Source: Pseudonocardia sp. T1-2H (GTDB lineage: Bacteria > Actinomycetota > Actinomycetes > Mycobacteriales > Pseudonocardiaceae). Taken from it: a stretch of 64,000 bases of DNA. The stretch is taken from positions 2,914,001 through 2,978,000 of the forward strand of contig NZ_JBBPCL010000001.1 in NCBI RefSeq assembly GCF_038039215.1, written 5' to 3'. A program made the position numbers and the translations under genes. Shown here piece by piece: positions 47,752-59,427 of the stretch. Below the pieces are notes generated by a model that saw only the letters and a list, made by a program, of their open reading frames with translations, was not told the origin of the DNA and did no database searches. Position 1 is the stretch's first letter. Every line of letters begins with the position of its first letter.

Positions 47752-50415
47752 GTGCAGACCCATGAGATCATCCGCCGCTTCACCGACCACTTCGTCGCGG
47801 CCGGCCACACCCGCGTCCCCAGCGCGTCGCTGATCCTCGACGACCCGAACCTGCTGTTCGTCAACGCCGGCATGGTGCAGTTCAAGCCGTACTTCCTGGG
47901 CGACGTCCCGGCGCCGTACCCGCGCGCCACGTCGATCCAGAAGTGCGTGCGCACCGGCGACATCGACGAGGTCGGCCGTACCACCCGGCACAACACGTTC
48001 TTCCAGATGGCCGGCAACTTCTCCTTCGGGGACTACTTCAAGGCCGGCGCGATCGAGCACGCCTGGAACCTCGTCACCGGGGACCAGGCGTCGGGCGGGT
48101 TCGGCTTCGACCCGGACCGCATCTGGGTCACCGTCTACGAGACCGACGACGAGGCGATCGCGCTCTGGAAGCGCATCGCCGGACTGCCCGACGAGCGCAT
48201 CCAGCGCCGCGACGGCAAGGACAACTACTGGGACATGGGCGTGCCCGGTCCCGGTGGCCCCTGCTCGGAGATCTACTACGACCGCGGGCCGGAGCACGGC
48301 AAGGACGGCGGCCCGGTCGTCGACGAGGACCGCTACCTCGAGATCTGGAACCTCGTCTTCATGCAGGACGAGCGCGGCGAGCTGAGCCCCAAGCTCGGCC
48401 ACCCGCCGGTCGGCACCCTGCCCAGCAAGAACATCGACACCGGTATGGGCGTCGAGCGCGTCGCCTACCTGCTGCAGGGCGTCGCGAACGTCTACGAGAC
48501 GGACCTGGTCCGCCCGGTCATCGCCCGCGCCGAGGCCTTCTCCGGCCGCAGGTACGGGGCGAACCCGGAGGACGACACCCGCTTCCGGGTGATCGCGGAC
48601 CACGCCCGTTCCGGCGTGATGATCATCGGCGACGGCGTGACGCCGTCGAACGAGGGCCGCGGGTACGTCCTGCGCCGGCTGCTGCGCCGCATCGTCCGCT
48701 CGGCCCGCCTGCTCGGCGTCACCGAGCCTGTGCTGCGCGCGTTCGCCGAGGTCGTGCGGGACGAGATGGCCCCGACCTACCCCGAGCTGCAGACGGAGTT
48801 CGAGCGGATCTCCGCCGTCGTCGAGGCCGAGGAGGAGGCGTTCCTCTCCACCCTCACCGCCGGCTCGCGGATCTTCGACACGGCCGTGGCCGAGACGAAG
48901 TCCTCCGGTGCGCTGATCCTGCCCGGGGACCGGGCCTTCCAGCTGCACGACACCTACGGCTTCCCGATCGACCTGACCCTGGAGATGGCCGCCGAGCAGG
49001 GCCTCGAGGTCGACCAGGACCGGTTCACCGCGCTCATGCAGGAGCAGCGGACCCGGGCCAAGGCCGACGCCGCGTCCCGCAAGGTCGGCCACGGCGACGC
49101 GTCGATCTACCGGGCCGTCCTGGACACCCACGGCACGACGAGCTTCCTCGGCTACACCGAGCTCGCCACCGAGGGCTCGATCGTCGGACTGATGAAGGAC
49201 GGGCAGCCCGTCCCCGCCGCGGCCGAGGGCTCGAGCGTGGAGGTCGTGCTGGACCGCACGCCGTTCTACGCCGAGGCCGGTGGCCAGCAGGCGGACACCG
49301 GTGAGCTGCGGTCGGACTCGTTCACCGTGCGCGTCGACGACGTCCAGTCACCCGTCGCGGGCCTGCGCGTGCACCGCGGGGTCGTCACGAACGGCACCGC
49401 CACCGTCGACTCGTCCGTCGTGGCCGAGGTCGACGTGGCGCGCCGCGCCGCGATCTCCCGCGCCCACACCGGCACGCACCTCGTGCACGCCGGGGTCCGC
49501 GGGGCGCTCGGCACCTCCGCCGCGCAGGCCGGGTCGCTCAACGCCCCCGGACGGCTCCGGTTCGACTTCACCTCGCCGGGCGGCGCGGTCTCGCCCACGG
49601 CGCTGGCGGAGATCGAGTCCGAGGTGAACACGGTTTTGCAGCAGAACCGCGAGATCGAGACCTACGAGACCTCGATGGACGAGGCCCGCCGGCGCGGCGC
49701 GATGATGCTCTTCGGCGAGAAGTACGGGGACCGCGTCCGCGTCGTGGACATGGGCGACTACTCGCGTGAACTGTGCGGCGGCACGCACGTCGGCCGCACG
49801 GGCGAGCTCGGCCTGGTCAAGGTGCTGTCCGAGGGCTCGATCGGCTCGGGCGTGCGCCGTGTCGAGGCCCTCGTCGGCCTCGACGCCTTCGACCACATGT
49901 CCAAGGAGCACCTGCTGGTCAGCCAGCTCGCCGAGCAGCTCAAGGCCCGCCCGGAGGAGCTGCCGGAGCGGGTGAACGGGCTGGTCGAGAAGCTGCGCGA
50001 CGCCGAGCGGGAGATCGAGAAGCACCGGGCGGACGCCGTCCTGGCCTCGGCCGGGACGCTCGCGGACCGGGCCGAGGACCTCGACGGCACCGCGCTCGTC
50101 GCCGTCGAGGCCCCGCCCGGGCTGGGCGGCAACGACCTGCGCTCGCTCGCCTCGGACGTCCGCGGCCGGCTGGGCAGCAAGCCCGGGGTGGTCGCGCTGT
50201 TCTCCTCCGACGACGCGGGCAAGGTCGCGTTCGTCGTGGCCACCACCGCCGGGGCCCGGGACAAGGGCCTCGCCGCGGGCAAGCTCATCCCGACGTTCGC
50301 GCAGGCCGTCGGCGGGCGGGGCGGCGGCAAGCCGGACCTCGCCCAGGGCGGCGGCACGGAGCCGGCCGGGGTTCCCGCGGCGATCCAGGCGCTCCGCGAG
50401 GCCGTACGGGCGTGA
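47752..50415 (+). CDS. alaS: alanyl-tRNA synthetase
   Basis: An 887-residue full-length class II synthetase. The catalytic core has [37 protein letters not shown] and [19 protein letters not shown]. The editing domain has [12 protein letters not shown] (HxxxH), [13 protein letters not shown] (CxxxH) and [10 protein letters not shown]. The C-terminal C-Ala domain with [12 protein letters not shown] closes the protein. GTG 47752 has GGAG about 11 nt upstream. ruvX follows, as in mycobacteria. Confidence 0.96.
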   Translation: MQTHEIIRRFTDHFVAAGHTRVPSASLILDDPNLLFVNAGMVQFKPYFLGDVPAPYPRATSIQKCVRTGDIDEVGRTTRHNTFFQMAGNFSFGDYFKAGAIEHAWNLVTGDQASGGFGFDPDRIWVTVYETDDEAIALWKRIAGLPDERIQRRDGKDNYWDMGVPGPGGPCSEIYYDRGPEHGKDGGPVVDEDRYLEIWNLVFMQDERGELSPKLGHPPVGTLPSKNIDTGMGVERVAYLLQGVANVYETDLVRPVIARAEAFSGRRYGANPEDDTRFRVIADHARSGVMIIGDGVTPSNEGRGYVLRRLLRRIVRSARLLGVTEPVLRAFAEVVRDEMAPTYPELQTEFERISAVVEAEEEAFLSTLTAGSRIFDTAVAETKSSGALILPGDRAFQLHDTYGFPIDLTLEMAAEQGLEVDQDRFTALMQEQRTRAKADAASRKVGHGDASIYRAVLDTHGTTSFLGYTELATEGSIVGLMKDGQPVPAAAEGSSVEVVLDRTPFYAEAGGQQADTGELRSDSFTVRVDDVQSPVAGLRVHRGVVTNGTATVDSSVVAEVDVARRAAISRAHTGTHLVHAGVRGALGTSAAQAGSLNAPGRLRFDFTSPGGAVSPTALAEIESEVNTVLQQNREIETYETSMDEARRRGAMMLFGEKYGDRVRVVDMGDYSRELCGGTHVGRTGELGLVKVLSEGSIGSGVRRVEALVGLDAFDHMSKEHLLVSQLAEQLKARPEELPERVNGLVEKLRDAEREIEKHRADAVLASAGTLADRAEDLDGTALVAVEAPPGLGGNDLRSLASDVRGRLGSKPGVVALFSSDDAGKVAFVVATTAGARDKGLAAGKLIPTFAQAVGGRGGGKPDLAQGGGTEPAGVPAAIQALREAVRA

Positions 50416-50422
50416 AGGCGGC

Positions 50423-50475
50423 GGCACTCATGGCGCTCCCGTTCCCCGTGGCGACACGTTCGCGCCACGAGTGCC
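50423..50475. repeat. inverted repeat between alaS and ruvX
   Basis: Fourteen-base arms GGCACTCATGGCGC (50423-50436) and GCGCCACGAGTGCC (50462-50475) match except at one position, with a 25-nt loop. The second arm covers the possible GTG start of ruvX at 50471. It could act as a terminator after alaS or as a leader structure for ruvX. Confidence 0.65.
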
Positions 50476-50914
50476 GGCGATGACGTTCACCCGGGGGCGC
50501 CGGCTCGGCGTCGACGTGGGGGCGGTGCGGGTCGGCGTCGCGCTGTGCGATCCGGACGGGCTCATCGCCACCCCGCTCGTCACCCTCGCCCGGGATGTGG
50601 CGGGCGGGGCCGACCTGCGGGCGCTGGCCGAGCTCGTCGCGGAACACGAGGCCGTCGAGGTCGTCGTCGGGCTGCCGCGGACCCTCGCCGGGCGCGAGGG
50701 GCCCGCGGCGCAGCTCGCGCTGGAGTTCGCGGAGGCGATCCGGGGCGTCGTCGAGGTGCCGGTGGTGCTGCACGACGAGCGGCTGACCACGGTCGTCGCC
50801 ACCCAGCAGCTCCGCGCGCGCGGGGTGAAAGGGCGCAAGCAACGGGCCGTCATCGACCAGGCGGCGGCCGTCGGCATCCTGCAGGGCTACCTCGACGGGG
50901 CCCGTGCCCGGTGA
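50471..50914 (+). CDS. ruvX: Holliday junction resolvase-like protein RuvX/YqgF
   Basis: A 147-residue RNase H-like nuclease, linked in bacteria to 16S rRNA 5'-end processing. It shows [49 protein letters not shown] and [17 protein letters not shown], with the catalytic Asp residues in DVG and IDQ. ATG 50480 ([14 protein letters not shown]) is an equally likely start, since GTG 50471 lies inside the inverted repeat. Confidence 0.92.
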   Translation: MPAMTFTRGRRLGVDVGAVRVGVALCDPDGLIATPLVTLARDVAGGADLRALAELVAEHEAVEVVVGLPRTLAGREGPAAQLALEFAEAIRGVVEVPVVLHDERLTTVVATQQLRARGVKGRKQRAVIDQAAAVGILQGYLDGARAR

Positions 50915-50964
50915 AACCGCGGGTTCCGTACGGGGGCCTCGGCACCCGCCGGACACCTGCTGGT

Positions 50965-50970
50965 TACGCT
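50965..50970 (+). promoter_or_regulatory. -10 element with a leaderless 16-codon ORF before mltG
   Basis: TACGCT is 7 nt before GTG 50978. That GTG opens a 16-codon frame (VNGRDVPPPPRPWTPR) ending at the TGA 51026-51028. The stop overlaps GTG 51025 in the mltG frame. It is either a coupled upstream ORF or the true mltG N-terminus displaced by another indel. Confidence 0.4.
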
Positions 50971-51024
50971 CGGGCCCGTGAACGGTCGCGACGTGCCCCC
51001 GCCGCCCCGGCCGTGGACGCCCCG

Positions 51025-52223
51025 GTGACGGACGGCACCGGGCTGAACACCACCCGGCGGGAGGAGCTCTCCGCCCGGCGGGCCGAGCTGCGCGAGCGGG
51101 CCCGCCGCCGTCGCCGCCGGGGGCTGTTCATCCTGCTGGCGATCCTGGTCCTGCTGGGCGCGGTGTTCGGCGGTGGCGCCTACTTCCTCGGCTCGTACTT
51201 CTTCACCGACGACTTCGACGGCCCCGGCGAGGGCGACGCCGTCGTCCGCGTGCTCGACGGGGACTCCACCCGGCAGATCGCGACCATGCTGGCCCGCCGC
51301 GGCGTCGTCGCGAGCCCGGAGGCCTTCACCGAGGCGGCCGCGGAGAACGCCGCGATCCGCTCGGTGCAGCCGGGCTACTACCAGGTGAAGCTCAAGATGT
51401 CCGGCGAGGACGCCGTCGGCGCGATCCTGGATCCCGCGTCGCGCGTCGGCCGCATGGAGGTCCGCGGCGGCGTCCAGCTCGACGACACGCGCTCGCCGGA
51501 CGGCACCGTCACGCCGGGCGTGCTCAGCCTGATCTCCTCCGCCACCTGTGCGCAGCTCAACGGGGCGCGCACCTGCGTGAGCGTCGACGACCTGCGGAAC
51601 ACGATGGCGACGGCGGACCCGGCGTCGCTCGGGGTGCCGCCGTGGGCCGTCGAGGACGTGACCCGCGCCGAGCCCGGCCGGCGCTTCGAGGGGCTCGTCG
51701 TCCCCGGGCTCTACGACGTCGCGCCGGGCACCCCGGCCGCGGAGGTGTGGAAGTCCGTGCTGGGGGTGTCGGTCGCCCGGCTCGCGACGAACGGCCTGGG
51801 CGGGGACGAGAACCGCAACGGCCTGAGCTCTACCAGCTGCTGGTGCTCTCCTCGCTGGCCGAGAAGGAGGGCATCACGCCGGACATGCCGAAGGTGGCCC
51901 GCGCGATCGTCAACCGGCTGGCGGGGGAGCGGCGCCTCGAGCTGGACTCCACGGTCAACTACCCGCTGGACCTGCAGGCGCTGCGCACCACGGCGGAGGC
52001 CCGTGGCACGGCCGGGCCGTACAACAGCTACCAGAACACGGGCCTCCCGCCCACGCCGATCGCCGCCCCCGGCAAGGCCGCGATCGCCGCCGCGCTCGAT
52101 CCGGAGCCCGGGCCGTGGGAGTACTTCGTGCGCTGCCAGACGGACGGCACGTCCTGCTTCGCGACGACGTTGCCGGAGCATCAGGAGAACGTCCGGAAGG
52201 CGATCGCCAACGGCGCGTTCTAG
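51025..52223 (+). pseudogene. mltG: endolytic transglycosylase MltG, interrupted by a one-base frameshift
   Basis: Membrane-bound terminator of peptidoglycan glycan strands. A basic start ([13 protein letters not shown]) leads into one TM helix (LFILLAILVLLGAVFGGGAYFLG), a LysM-like region (VRVLDGDSTRQIATMLARRGVV) and the YceG domain (EGLVVPGLYDVAPGTPAAEVW). After the break come the catalytic block LVLSSLAEKEG, VFxNRL-like IVNRLAGERRLELDSTVNY and YNSYQNTGLPPTPIAAPG. A base missing at 51822-51824 (NG-PELYQLLVLSS restored) splits the gene; about 399 codons when repaired. GTG 51025 is the first start in frame with the membrane anchor, but the N-terminus is uncertain. Confidence 0.88.
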
Positions 52224-52244
52224 AGGGCCTGTCCTGAAGCGAGC

Positions 52245-53114
52245 TCAGCGCCCGAAGAAGCCCGCCGGGGGATCGGTCGACGGCGTCGCGGTCCGGTCCG
52301 TGCGCGGCTCCGCCCTCCCGGCGAAGGCGCGGGCCTCGTCGTCGTCGAGGACGGTGGCGCGGAACGGGTCGGACGCGGTCCGGCGGGTCAGCTCGGGAAC
52401 CGGCAGCGGCGCATCGGACGCGATCAGCACCAGGTTGCCGAAGCGGCGCCCGGTGAGCAGGTCGGGCACGGCGATCAGCGCGAGCTCGGCGAACACGGCC
52501 GCGGCCGTCGCGACCTGGCTGCGGGCGAAGGCCAGCGGGCCGCCGTCGGCCACGTTCGCGACGTACACGCCCCCGGGTGCCAGGATGCGGTGGGCGTCGC
52601 GGACGAACTCGACCGACGTCAGGTGCGCCGGCGTGCGGGCGCCCGCGAACACGTCGAGCACGGCGAGATCGGTGCCGCCCGCGGGGATGCCGGCCAGCCG
52701 GGCCCGCGCGTCGCCGCTCTGCACCTCGATCCCCGGGTCGTCCACGGGCAACCGGGTGCGGACCAGCTCGATCAGCGCCGCGTCCAGGTCGACGACCCGC
52801 TGGACGGATCCGGGCCGGGTCGCGGCGACGTAGCGGGGGAGCGTCCACGCGCCACCGCCCAGGTGCACCGCGCGGACGGGCCGGTGCGGCGGCGCCACCG
52901 TGTCCACGACGTGCGCGATCCGCCGGACGTACTCGAACTCGAGGTGCTCCGGGTCGTCGAGGTCGACGTGGGACTGGGCGGTGCCGTCGAGCAGCAGCGT
53001 CCACGCCTGGGGCCGGTCCGGGTCCCCGACCAGCTCCGCGAGGCCGTGGTCGACCTCGGCGCGGATCACCGCGGAGGCGGTCCGCTCGGGACGTCGGGAG
53101 AGCACCCACGCCAT
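52245..53114 (-). CDS. spermidine synthase-like methyltransferase-fold protein
   Basis: A 289-residue protein with the polyamine-synthase fold: YVRRIAHVVDTVAPPHRPVRAVHLGGGAWTLPRYVAATRPGSVQRVVDLDAALIELVRTRL (SAM/dcSAM-binding loop HLGGGAWTLPRY) and LAVLDVFAGARTPAHLTSVEFVRDAHRILAPGGVYVANVAD. The polyamine-site residues are not clearly conserved, so the function may differ. It occupies, on the opposite strand, the place where aroE lies in M. tuberculosis. Start ATG 53114. Confidence 0.82.
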   Translation of the reverse strand: MAWVLSRRPERTASAVIRAEVDHGLAELVGDPDRPQAWTLLLDGTAQSHVDLDDPEHLEFEYVRRIAHVVDTVAPPHRPVRAVHLGGGAWTLPRYVAATRPGSVQRVVDLDAALIELVRTRLPVDDPGIEVQSGDARARLAGIPAGGTDLAVLDVFAGARTPAHLTSVEFVRDAHRILAPGGVYVANVADGGPLAFARSQVATAAAVFAELALIAVPDLLTGRRFGNLVLIASDAPLPVPELTRRTASDPFRATVLDDDEARAFAGRAEPRTDRTATPSTDPPAGFFGR

Positions 53115-53260
53115 CCTGCCCGGTGCGCGTTACCACGGGGGACCGACTCCGTCACGGTGGCCGCGGTGGCGACGCCCGAGTTGTCCCCATCTCCTCCCGC
53201 CTGTCCACAACGAGCGCATTCGTCCGCGCGGCGACCCGGTGCGGCCGCAGCATCGTGGGC

Positions 53261-53899
53261 ATGAACTCCGGGACGGTGCTCCTGATCGTGGCCCTCGCGA
53301 CGGTCGACGGCGCGGTGGCGGGCCACGGCGCCCGGCTGCTGCTGGCCCGGTTGCGACGCGGTGCCCGGGTGCCACCCCCGTGGTGCGAGGTGGCGGTGGC
53401 GCTCGTCTGGGGGCTCGGCACGGCCGTGGTGCTGCGGGGCGGGGCGGACGTCCGGTGGCTGCCGCTCGTCCTCGGGCTCGGCTGGCTACTGGTCGCCTGC
53501 GGGGCGGTGGACGTCGCGCACCGGCGGCTGCCGGACGCCCTCACCCTGCCGGCGGTGCCCGCGGTGCTGCTCCTGCTGGTGCCGCTCGGGTTCGGGGCCG
53601 TGCTGCGGGCGGCGGGCGGGGCCGCGCTGCTGCTGGGCGCCCACGCCCTGGTCCACCTGGTGTCGCCCCGCGCGCTCGGGGCCGGTGACGTGAAGCTGGC
53701 GGCCCCCGTGGGTGCCGTGCTGGCGGCCGTCTCCTGGCCGGCGGTGCTCCTCGGCATGGTGCTCGCGGCGCTGATCAGTGCCACCCTGGCGCTGGTCCTC
53801 CTGCGGCGCGGCCGCCGCGAGGTGCCGCACGGGCCGTCGATGCTGATCGCGTCCTGGGCGGTGGTCGCCCTGGCGGCCGGGTCGTTCGGTACGGGGTGA
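53261..53899 (+). CDS. A24-type prepilin peptidase-like membrane protein
   Basis: A 212-residue integral membrane aspartyl protease with about six TM helices. The two catalytic aspartates are in [15 protein letters not shown] and in the GxGD motif [12 protein letters not shown]. The methylase domain of bifunctional PilD is absent, as in the short actinobacterial enzymes (M. tuberculosis Rv2551c in the same position). It may process type IV/Tad-pilin-like preproteins, but no pilin gene is visible in the window. GTG 53255 is a possible alternative start. Confidence 0.85.
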   Translation: MNSGTVLLIVALATVDGAVAGHGARLLLARLRRGARVPPPWCEVAVALVWGLGTAVVLRGGADVRWLPLVLGLGWLLVACGAVDVAHRRLPDALTLPAVPAVLLLLVPLGFGAVLRAAGGAALLLGAHALVHLVSPRALGAGDVKLAAPVGAVLAAVSWPAVLLGMVLAALISATLALVLLRRGRREVPHGPSMLIASWAVVALAAGSFGTG

Positions 53900-53912
53900 G
53901 AGGATTGCAGGC

Positions 53913-55121
53913 GTGTTGCGTTGGATCACTGCCGGGGAGTCCCACGGCCCCGCGCTGGTCGCCGTGCTCGAGGGCATGGTCGCCGGCGTCGAGGTCACCA
54001 CCAAGGAGCTGCAGGCCGAGCTGGCCCGCCGCAAGCTCGGCCACGGCCGCAGCCCCCGGATGGCGTTCGAGGCCGACGAGCTCGAGGTGATCGGCGGCAT
54101 CCGGCACGGCCTCACCCAGGGCGGCCCGGTGGCCGTGCGGATCGGCAACACCGAGTGGCCCAAGTGGGAGACGGTGATGGCCGCGGACCCGGTGGATCCC
54201 GAGCTGATCGCCAACCGCGCGCGCAACGCCCCGCTCACCCGGCCCCGCCCCGGGCACGCGGACCTCGCCGGCATGACCAAGTACGGCTTCGACGACGCGC
54301 GCCCGGTGCTCGAGCGGGCCAGCGCGCGGGAGACGGCGTCCCGGGTGGTGCTCGGGACCGTGGCCAAGGCGTTCCTCAAGCAGGCGCTCGGGGCGGACGT
54401 CGTGTCCCACGTCGTCGCGATCGGGGCGGTCGACGCCCCGGAGGACCAGCCCGTGCCCGGCCCCGGCGACCTGGACCGGGTCGACGCGAGCCCGGTCCGC
54501 GCGTTCTCCGAGGAGACCACGGCACGGATGATCGCCGAGATCGACGCGGCGCACGAGGACGGGGACACCCTCGGCGGCGTCATCGAGGTGATCGCCTACG
54601 GGCTGCCCGTCGGCATCGGCTCCTACGTGCAGGCGGACCGCCGCCTCGACGCGCGCCTGGCCGGGGCCCTGATGGGCGTCCAGGCGATGAAGGGCGTCGA
54701 GATCGGCGACGGGTTCCGCACCGCGCACCGCCGGGGCAGCGCCGCGCACGATGAGATGATCCCCGGGGACCCGATCAAGCGGTTGTCCAACCGCGCCGGC
54801 GGCATCGAGGGCGGCATGACCAACGGCGAGCCCGTGCGGGTCCGGGTCGCGATGAAGCCCATCTCCACCGTGCCGCGCGCGCTGCGCACGGTGGACGTGG
54901 CGACGGGGGAGGAGGCCACCGGCATCCACCAGCGGTCGGACGCGTGCGCGGTGCCGCGGGCCGGCGTCGTCGTGGAGTCGATGGTGGCGCTGGTGCTGGC
55001 GGACGCGGCGCTGGAGAAGTTCGGCGGGGACTCGATCGCCGAGACCCGGCGCAACGTCGCCTCCTACCTGGAGTCCGCCGGACCGCTCCGCGCGGCCGAC
55101 CGGGAGCGGCCGGATGAGTGA
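53913..55121 (+). CDS. aroC: chorismate synthase
   Basis: A 402-residue FMN-dependent enzyme of the last shikimate step. Signatures are [85 protein letters not shown] and the C-terminal [16 protein letters not shown] 53913 lies 14 nt after the A24 peptidase gene, with GAGGA upstream. The 3' end overlaps aroK by 8 bp. Confidence 0.96.
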   Translation: MLRWITAGESHGPALVAVLEGMVAGVEVTTKELQAELARRKLGHGRSPRMAFEADELEVIGGIRHGLTQGGPVAVRIGNTEWPKWETVMAADPVDPELIANRARNAPLTRPRPGHADLAGMTKYGFDDARPVLERASARETASRVVLGTVAKAFLKQALGADVVSHVVAIGAVDAPEDQPVPGPGDLDRVDASPVRAFSEETTARMIAEIDAAHEDGDTLGGVIEVIAYGLPVGIGSYVQADRRLDARLAGALMGVQAMKGVEIGDGFRTAHRRGSAAHDEMIPGDPIKRLSNRAGGIEGGMTNGEPVRVRVAMKPISTVPRALRTVDVATGEEATGIHQRSDACAVPRAGVVVESMVALVLADAALEKFGGDSIAETRRNVASYLESAGPLRAADRERPDE

Positions 55122-55743
55122 GCAGGGCCGGCCCACGTTGGTGCTCGTCGGGCCCCCGGGTTCGGGCAAGAGCACGGTCGGCAGGGTCCTGGGCAGGCGT
55201 CTCGGCGTCGGCTTCACCGATGTCGACGCCGAGATCGAGGCGCGGATCGGCAAGACCATCGCGGACATGTTCCTGCAGGACGGCGAGGTCGCCTTCCGCG
55301 CGCTCGAACGCGAGGTCGTCGCGGAGCTGCTGTCCCGGGACTGCGGCGTGCTGGCGCTCGGCGGCGGGTCCGTGCTGGCCGAGGCCACGCGGGTGAAGCT
55401 GCGCGGGCACCGGGTGGTGTCGCTGACCGTCGGGCTGGCGGACGGGCTGCGCCGCACCGGCATGTCCACCGCGCGCCCGCTGCTCGCCGGGGTCAACCCG
55501 CGCGCGACGTTCCGGGCCCTGCTCGACGCCCGCGCCCCGCTCTACCGCGAGGTCGCGACGGTCGAGGTGGACACCGTGCGCCGGAGCGCGAACCAGGTGG
55601 CCGCGGCGGTGCTGGCGGCGCTCGGCGAGGGCCCCGACGAGCTGCCGCCGGCGGCCGCGGACGCCGTGGACCCGGACGACCGTCCCACCCCCCACGAGGA
55701 CTCGCCGCTGCCTGATCCGGTGCTGGGCCGCCCCCAGGGCTGA
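55114..55743 (+). CDS. aroK: shikimate kinase
   Basis: A 209-residue kinase of the shikimate pathway. Walker [12 protein letters not shown] is followed by [20 protein letters not shown] (shikimate-binding Asp), [13 protein letters not shown] (Arg), LALGGGSVL (GGG motif) and [28 protein letters not shown] (lid and adenine site). The last 40 residues are a disordered acidic/Pro tail beyond the family core. The start overlaps aroC. Confidence 0.95.
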   Translation: MSEQGRPTLVLVGPPGSGKSTVGRVLGRRLGVGFTDVDAEIEARIGKTIADMFLQDGEVAFRALEREVVAELLSRDCGVLALGGGSVLAEATRVKLRGHRVVSLTVGLADGLRRTGMSTARPLLAGVNPRATFRALLDARAPLYREVATVEVDTVRRSANQVAAAVLAALGEGPDELPPAAADAVDPDDRPTPHEDSPLPDPVLGRPQG

Positions 55744-55778
55744 GACGCCCGGGATCTGGGGGAACCGCGGCCGGTTAG

Positions 55779-57311
<1,533 letters not shown>

Positions 57312-57333
57312 CCCGCACCTGTAGCTCGGGAAG

Positions 57334-57357
57334 CCGCGTCGTGGAGCCACGACGCGG
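57334..57357. terminator. palindromic hairpin between aroQ and the MBL gene
   Basis: Perfect 11-bp arms CCGCGTCGTGG and CCACGACGCGG around an AG loop, between two convergent genes. It shares the GCGTC(A/G)TGGAGCCA pattern with the repeats at 22160-22228, so it may belong to a dispersed palindrome family. Either termination or repeat role is possible. Confidence 0.6.
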
Positions 57358-57366
57358 GCAGATGGC

Positions 57367-58107
57367 TCAGCCGAAGGCCATCACGAACTCCTCCTGCGAG
57401 CGGGGGCGGAAGACCACGTTGCTCCTCCGGACGTCCAGCAGCGGCGAGCTGGAGTCGTCGGAGTACCGGTGACCCGGGTAGACGACGGGGTTCCCGGCGA
57501 GCGTGGCGAGCCGCTGCAGGCTGGTGTACATCGCCTCGACGTCCCCGCCCGGGAAGTCCGTGCGGCCGCAGCCCTGCAGGAACAGCGTGTCCCCGGCGAC
57601 GAGCCGCCCGCCGTGGCCCTGCCCGACCAGGAAGCACTGGCTGCCCGGCGTGTGCCCGGGGGTGTGCAGCAGCCGGATCGGCACGCTCCCGACCTGCAGC
57701 AGGTCGTCGTTGTCGTGCGGGGTGAGGTCGCTCGCGGCGATCCCGGTGACCTTGGTGACCCAGTCCGCCTCCGCCCGCTGGACGTGCACGGGGACCGGTG
57801 CGCGGCCGAGCAGCTCGGCGAGCCCGGTCAGGTCGAAGTCCATCATCCGGCCGCCGACGTGGTCCGGATGGTGGTGCGTCACCAGTACCCCGGTGAGCCG
57901 CATCCCGTCGGCCTCGAGGACGTCGAGCAGGTCCCCGGGCGCGTACGCGGGATCGACGACGACCGCCTCGCGCGTCGCGAGGTCCCCGATCAGGTAGGAG
58001 AAGTTGACCATCTGCGTGGCGATCGGGTCGCCCACGGCGTAGTCCTGGCCGGAGAGCAGCTGCCGGAAGTAGAGACCCTCGGTACCGCCGCTGGTGCCTG
58101 CGTTCAC
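57367..58107 (-). CDS. MBL-fold metallo-hydrolase
   Basis: A 246-residue metallo-beta-lactamase-fold enzyme. It shows TQMVNFSYLIGDLATREAVVVDPAY, the metal motif [46 protein letters not shown] and YPGHRYSD. This is the persulfide dioxygenase/glyoxalase II-like branch. Thiol substrate unknown. The GTG at 58107 is 6 nt after a TAGGCT -10 element that overlaps the divergent pepQ promoter. Confidence 0.88.
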   Translation of the reverse strand: MNAGTSGGTEGLYFRQLLSGQDYAVGDPIATQMVNFSYLIGDLATREAVVVDPAYAPGDLLDVLEADGMRLTGVLVTHHHPDHVGGRMMDFDLTGLAELLGRAPVPVHVQRAEADWVTKVTGIAASDLTPHDNDDLLQVGSVPIRLLHTPGHTPGSQCFLVGQGHGGRLVAGDTLFLQGCGRTDFPGGDVEAMYTSLQRLATLAGNPVVYPGHRYSDDSSSPLLDVRRSNVVFRPRSQEEFVMAFG

Positions 58108-58110
58108 GCG

Positions 58111-58126
58111 CCCAGCCTAGGCTGGG
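58111..58126. promoter_or_regulatory. perfect 16-bp palindrome forming a bidirectional -10 element
   Basis: CCCAGCCTAGGCTGGG reads the same on both strands. On the plus strand TAGGCT (58118-58123) is 7 nt before the pepQ ATG. On the minus strand TAGGCT (58119-58114) is 6 nt before the MBL GTG. Only 23 bp separate the two start codons, so both transcripts would be leaderless and share one melting site. Confidence 0.65.
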
Positions 58127-58130
58127 AACC

Positions 58131-59216
58131 ATGTCTCACGCGTCCCGCCGGACGGCTCTGCGTGCGCTCGTCCGGCAGGCCGGGCTCGACGCCCTGCTGG
58201 TCACCGACCTGGTCAACATCCGGTACCTGACCGGGTTCACCGGTTCCAACGCCGCGCTGCTCCTGCACACCGACGGCGACGCCCGGACCCGGTTCGGCAC
58301 CGACGGCCGCTACCTGACCCAGTCCGCCGCGCAGGTGCCGGACCTGGAGCCGGTCATCGAGCGCGCGACGGCCCGGGCGCTGATCGGGCGGGCCGCGGCG
58401 CTGGACGTCGCGGCGCTGGGCTTCGAGTCCGACGCCGTCACCGTCGAGGAGCACCGCGTGCTCGTCGACGCGGCCGAGGGCGTCACCCTGGAACGCGCGC
58501 CCGGGTTGGTCCAGCAGCTGCGGGTGGTGAAGGACGACACCGAGATCGACGCCCTGCGCCGGGCCTGCGCGATCGCCGACGCCGCGCTGGCAGGGCTGAT
58601 CGCGGCCGGGGGGATCCGGGAGGGCCGCACGGAGCGCGACGTCGCGCTGGACCTGGAGGAGCGGATGCGCCGGCTCGGCGCGCAGGCCCCGGCGTTCGAG
58701 TCGATCGTCGCCGCCGGCGCGAACTCCGCCATCCCCCACCACAGCCCGACCGGCGCGCAGCTGCGCCGCGGCGACCTGGTGAAGCTGGACTTCGGCGCGC
58801 TCGTCGACGGCTACCACTCGGACATGACCCGCACGCTCGTCCTCGGGCCCCCGGCGGAGTGGCAGCGCGAGCTGTACGACCTGGTCGCCCGCTCCCAGGC
58901 CGCCGGCCGGGCCGCGGTGCTGCCGGGGACCGAGGTGTCCGACGTCGACAAGGCGTCCCGGAGCGTGATCGCGGACGCGGGCCGCGGCGGGCAGTTCCTG
59001 CACGGGCTGGGGCACGGGGTCGGGCTGCAGATCCACGAGGCGCCGGCGCTCTCGGCGTCGGGGCGGGGCGCGCTGGCCGAGGGCATGGCGGTGACCGTCG
59101 AGCCGGGCGTCTACCTGGAGGGGCGCGGCGGGGTGCGGATCGAGGACACGCTCGTCGTCCGGGCGGGCGCGGCGGAGCCGATCACGCTGACCACGCGCGA
59201 GCTCGTCGAGCTGTAG
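58131..59216 (+). CDS. pepQ: M24-family Xaa-Pro dipeptidase/aminopeptidase
   Basis: A 361-residue metallopeptidase. The creatinase-type N-domain ([24 protein letters not shown]) is followed by the pita-bread domain. Its five metal ligands are recognisable in [20 protein letters not shown] (two Asp), [14 protein letters not shown] (His), [10 protein letters not shown] (Glu) and VRIEDTLVV (Glu). The pepQ-efp-nusB order is widely conserved, and the peptidase often clears proline-containing dipeptides. Confidence 0.93.
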   Translation: MSHASRRTALRALVRQAGLDALLVTDLVNIRYLTGFTGSNAALLLHTDGDARTRFGTDGRYLTQSAAQVPDLEPVIERATARALIGRAAALDVAALGFESDAVTVEEHRVLVDAAEGVTLERAPGLVQQLRVVKDDTEIDALRRACAIADAALAGLIAAGGIREGRTERDVALDLEERMRRLGAQAPAFESIVAAGANSAIPHHSPTGAQLRRGDLVKLDFGALVDGYHSDMTRTLVLGPPAEWQRELYDLVARSQAAGRAAVLPGTEVSDVDKASRSVIADAGRGGQFLHGLGHGVGLQIHEAPALSASGRGALAEGMAVTVEPGVYLEGRGGVRIEDTLVVRAGAAEPITLTTRELVEL

Positions 59217-59278
59217 GACGGGAACGCTCGAACACACGGTGGAGGCCGGGCGCCTCCCCGCCCGTCGGAGCGCGGCGC

Positions 59279-59284
59279 TATCCT
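59279..59284 (+). promoter_or_regulatory. -10 element upstream of efp
   Basis: TATCCT in the 211-bp pepQ-efp gap. It predicts a leader of about 137 nt that ends in AGGAG at 59412-59416 before the efp GTG. No other gene or clear structure is seen in this gap. Confidence 0.5.
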
Positions 59285-59427
59285 TGCGGACGGCTCGGTG
59301 GAGCCCACCGGGATCGGTGGTCCGCCGCAGAGAACTCCGCAGCGTGCGGTCGTACCGGTCTTCGCAGGTGCGGTTCCCGCATGCCCGCTCCTCCGACGAA
59401 CCGCGACGAACCAGGAGATACCCGCAC

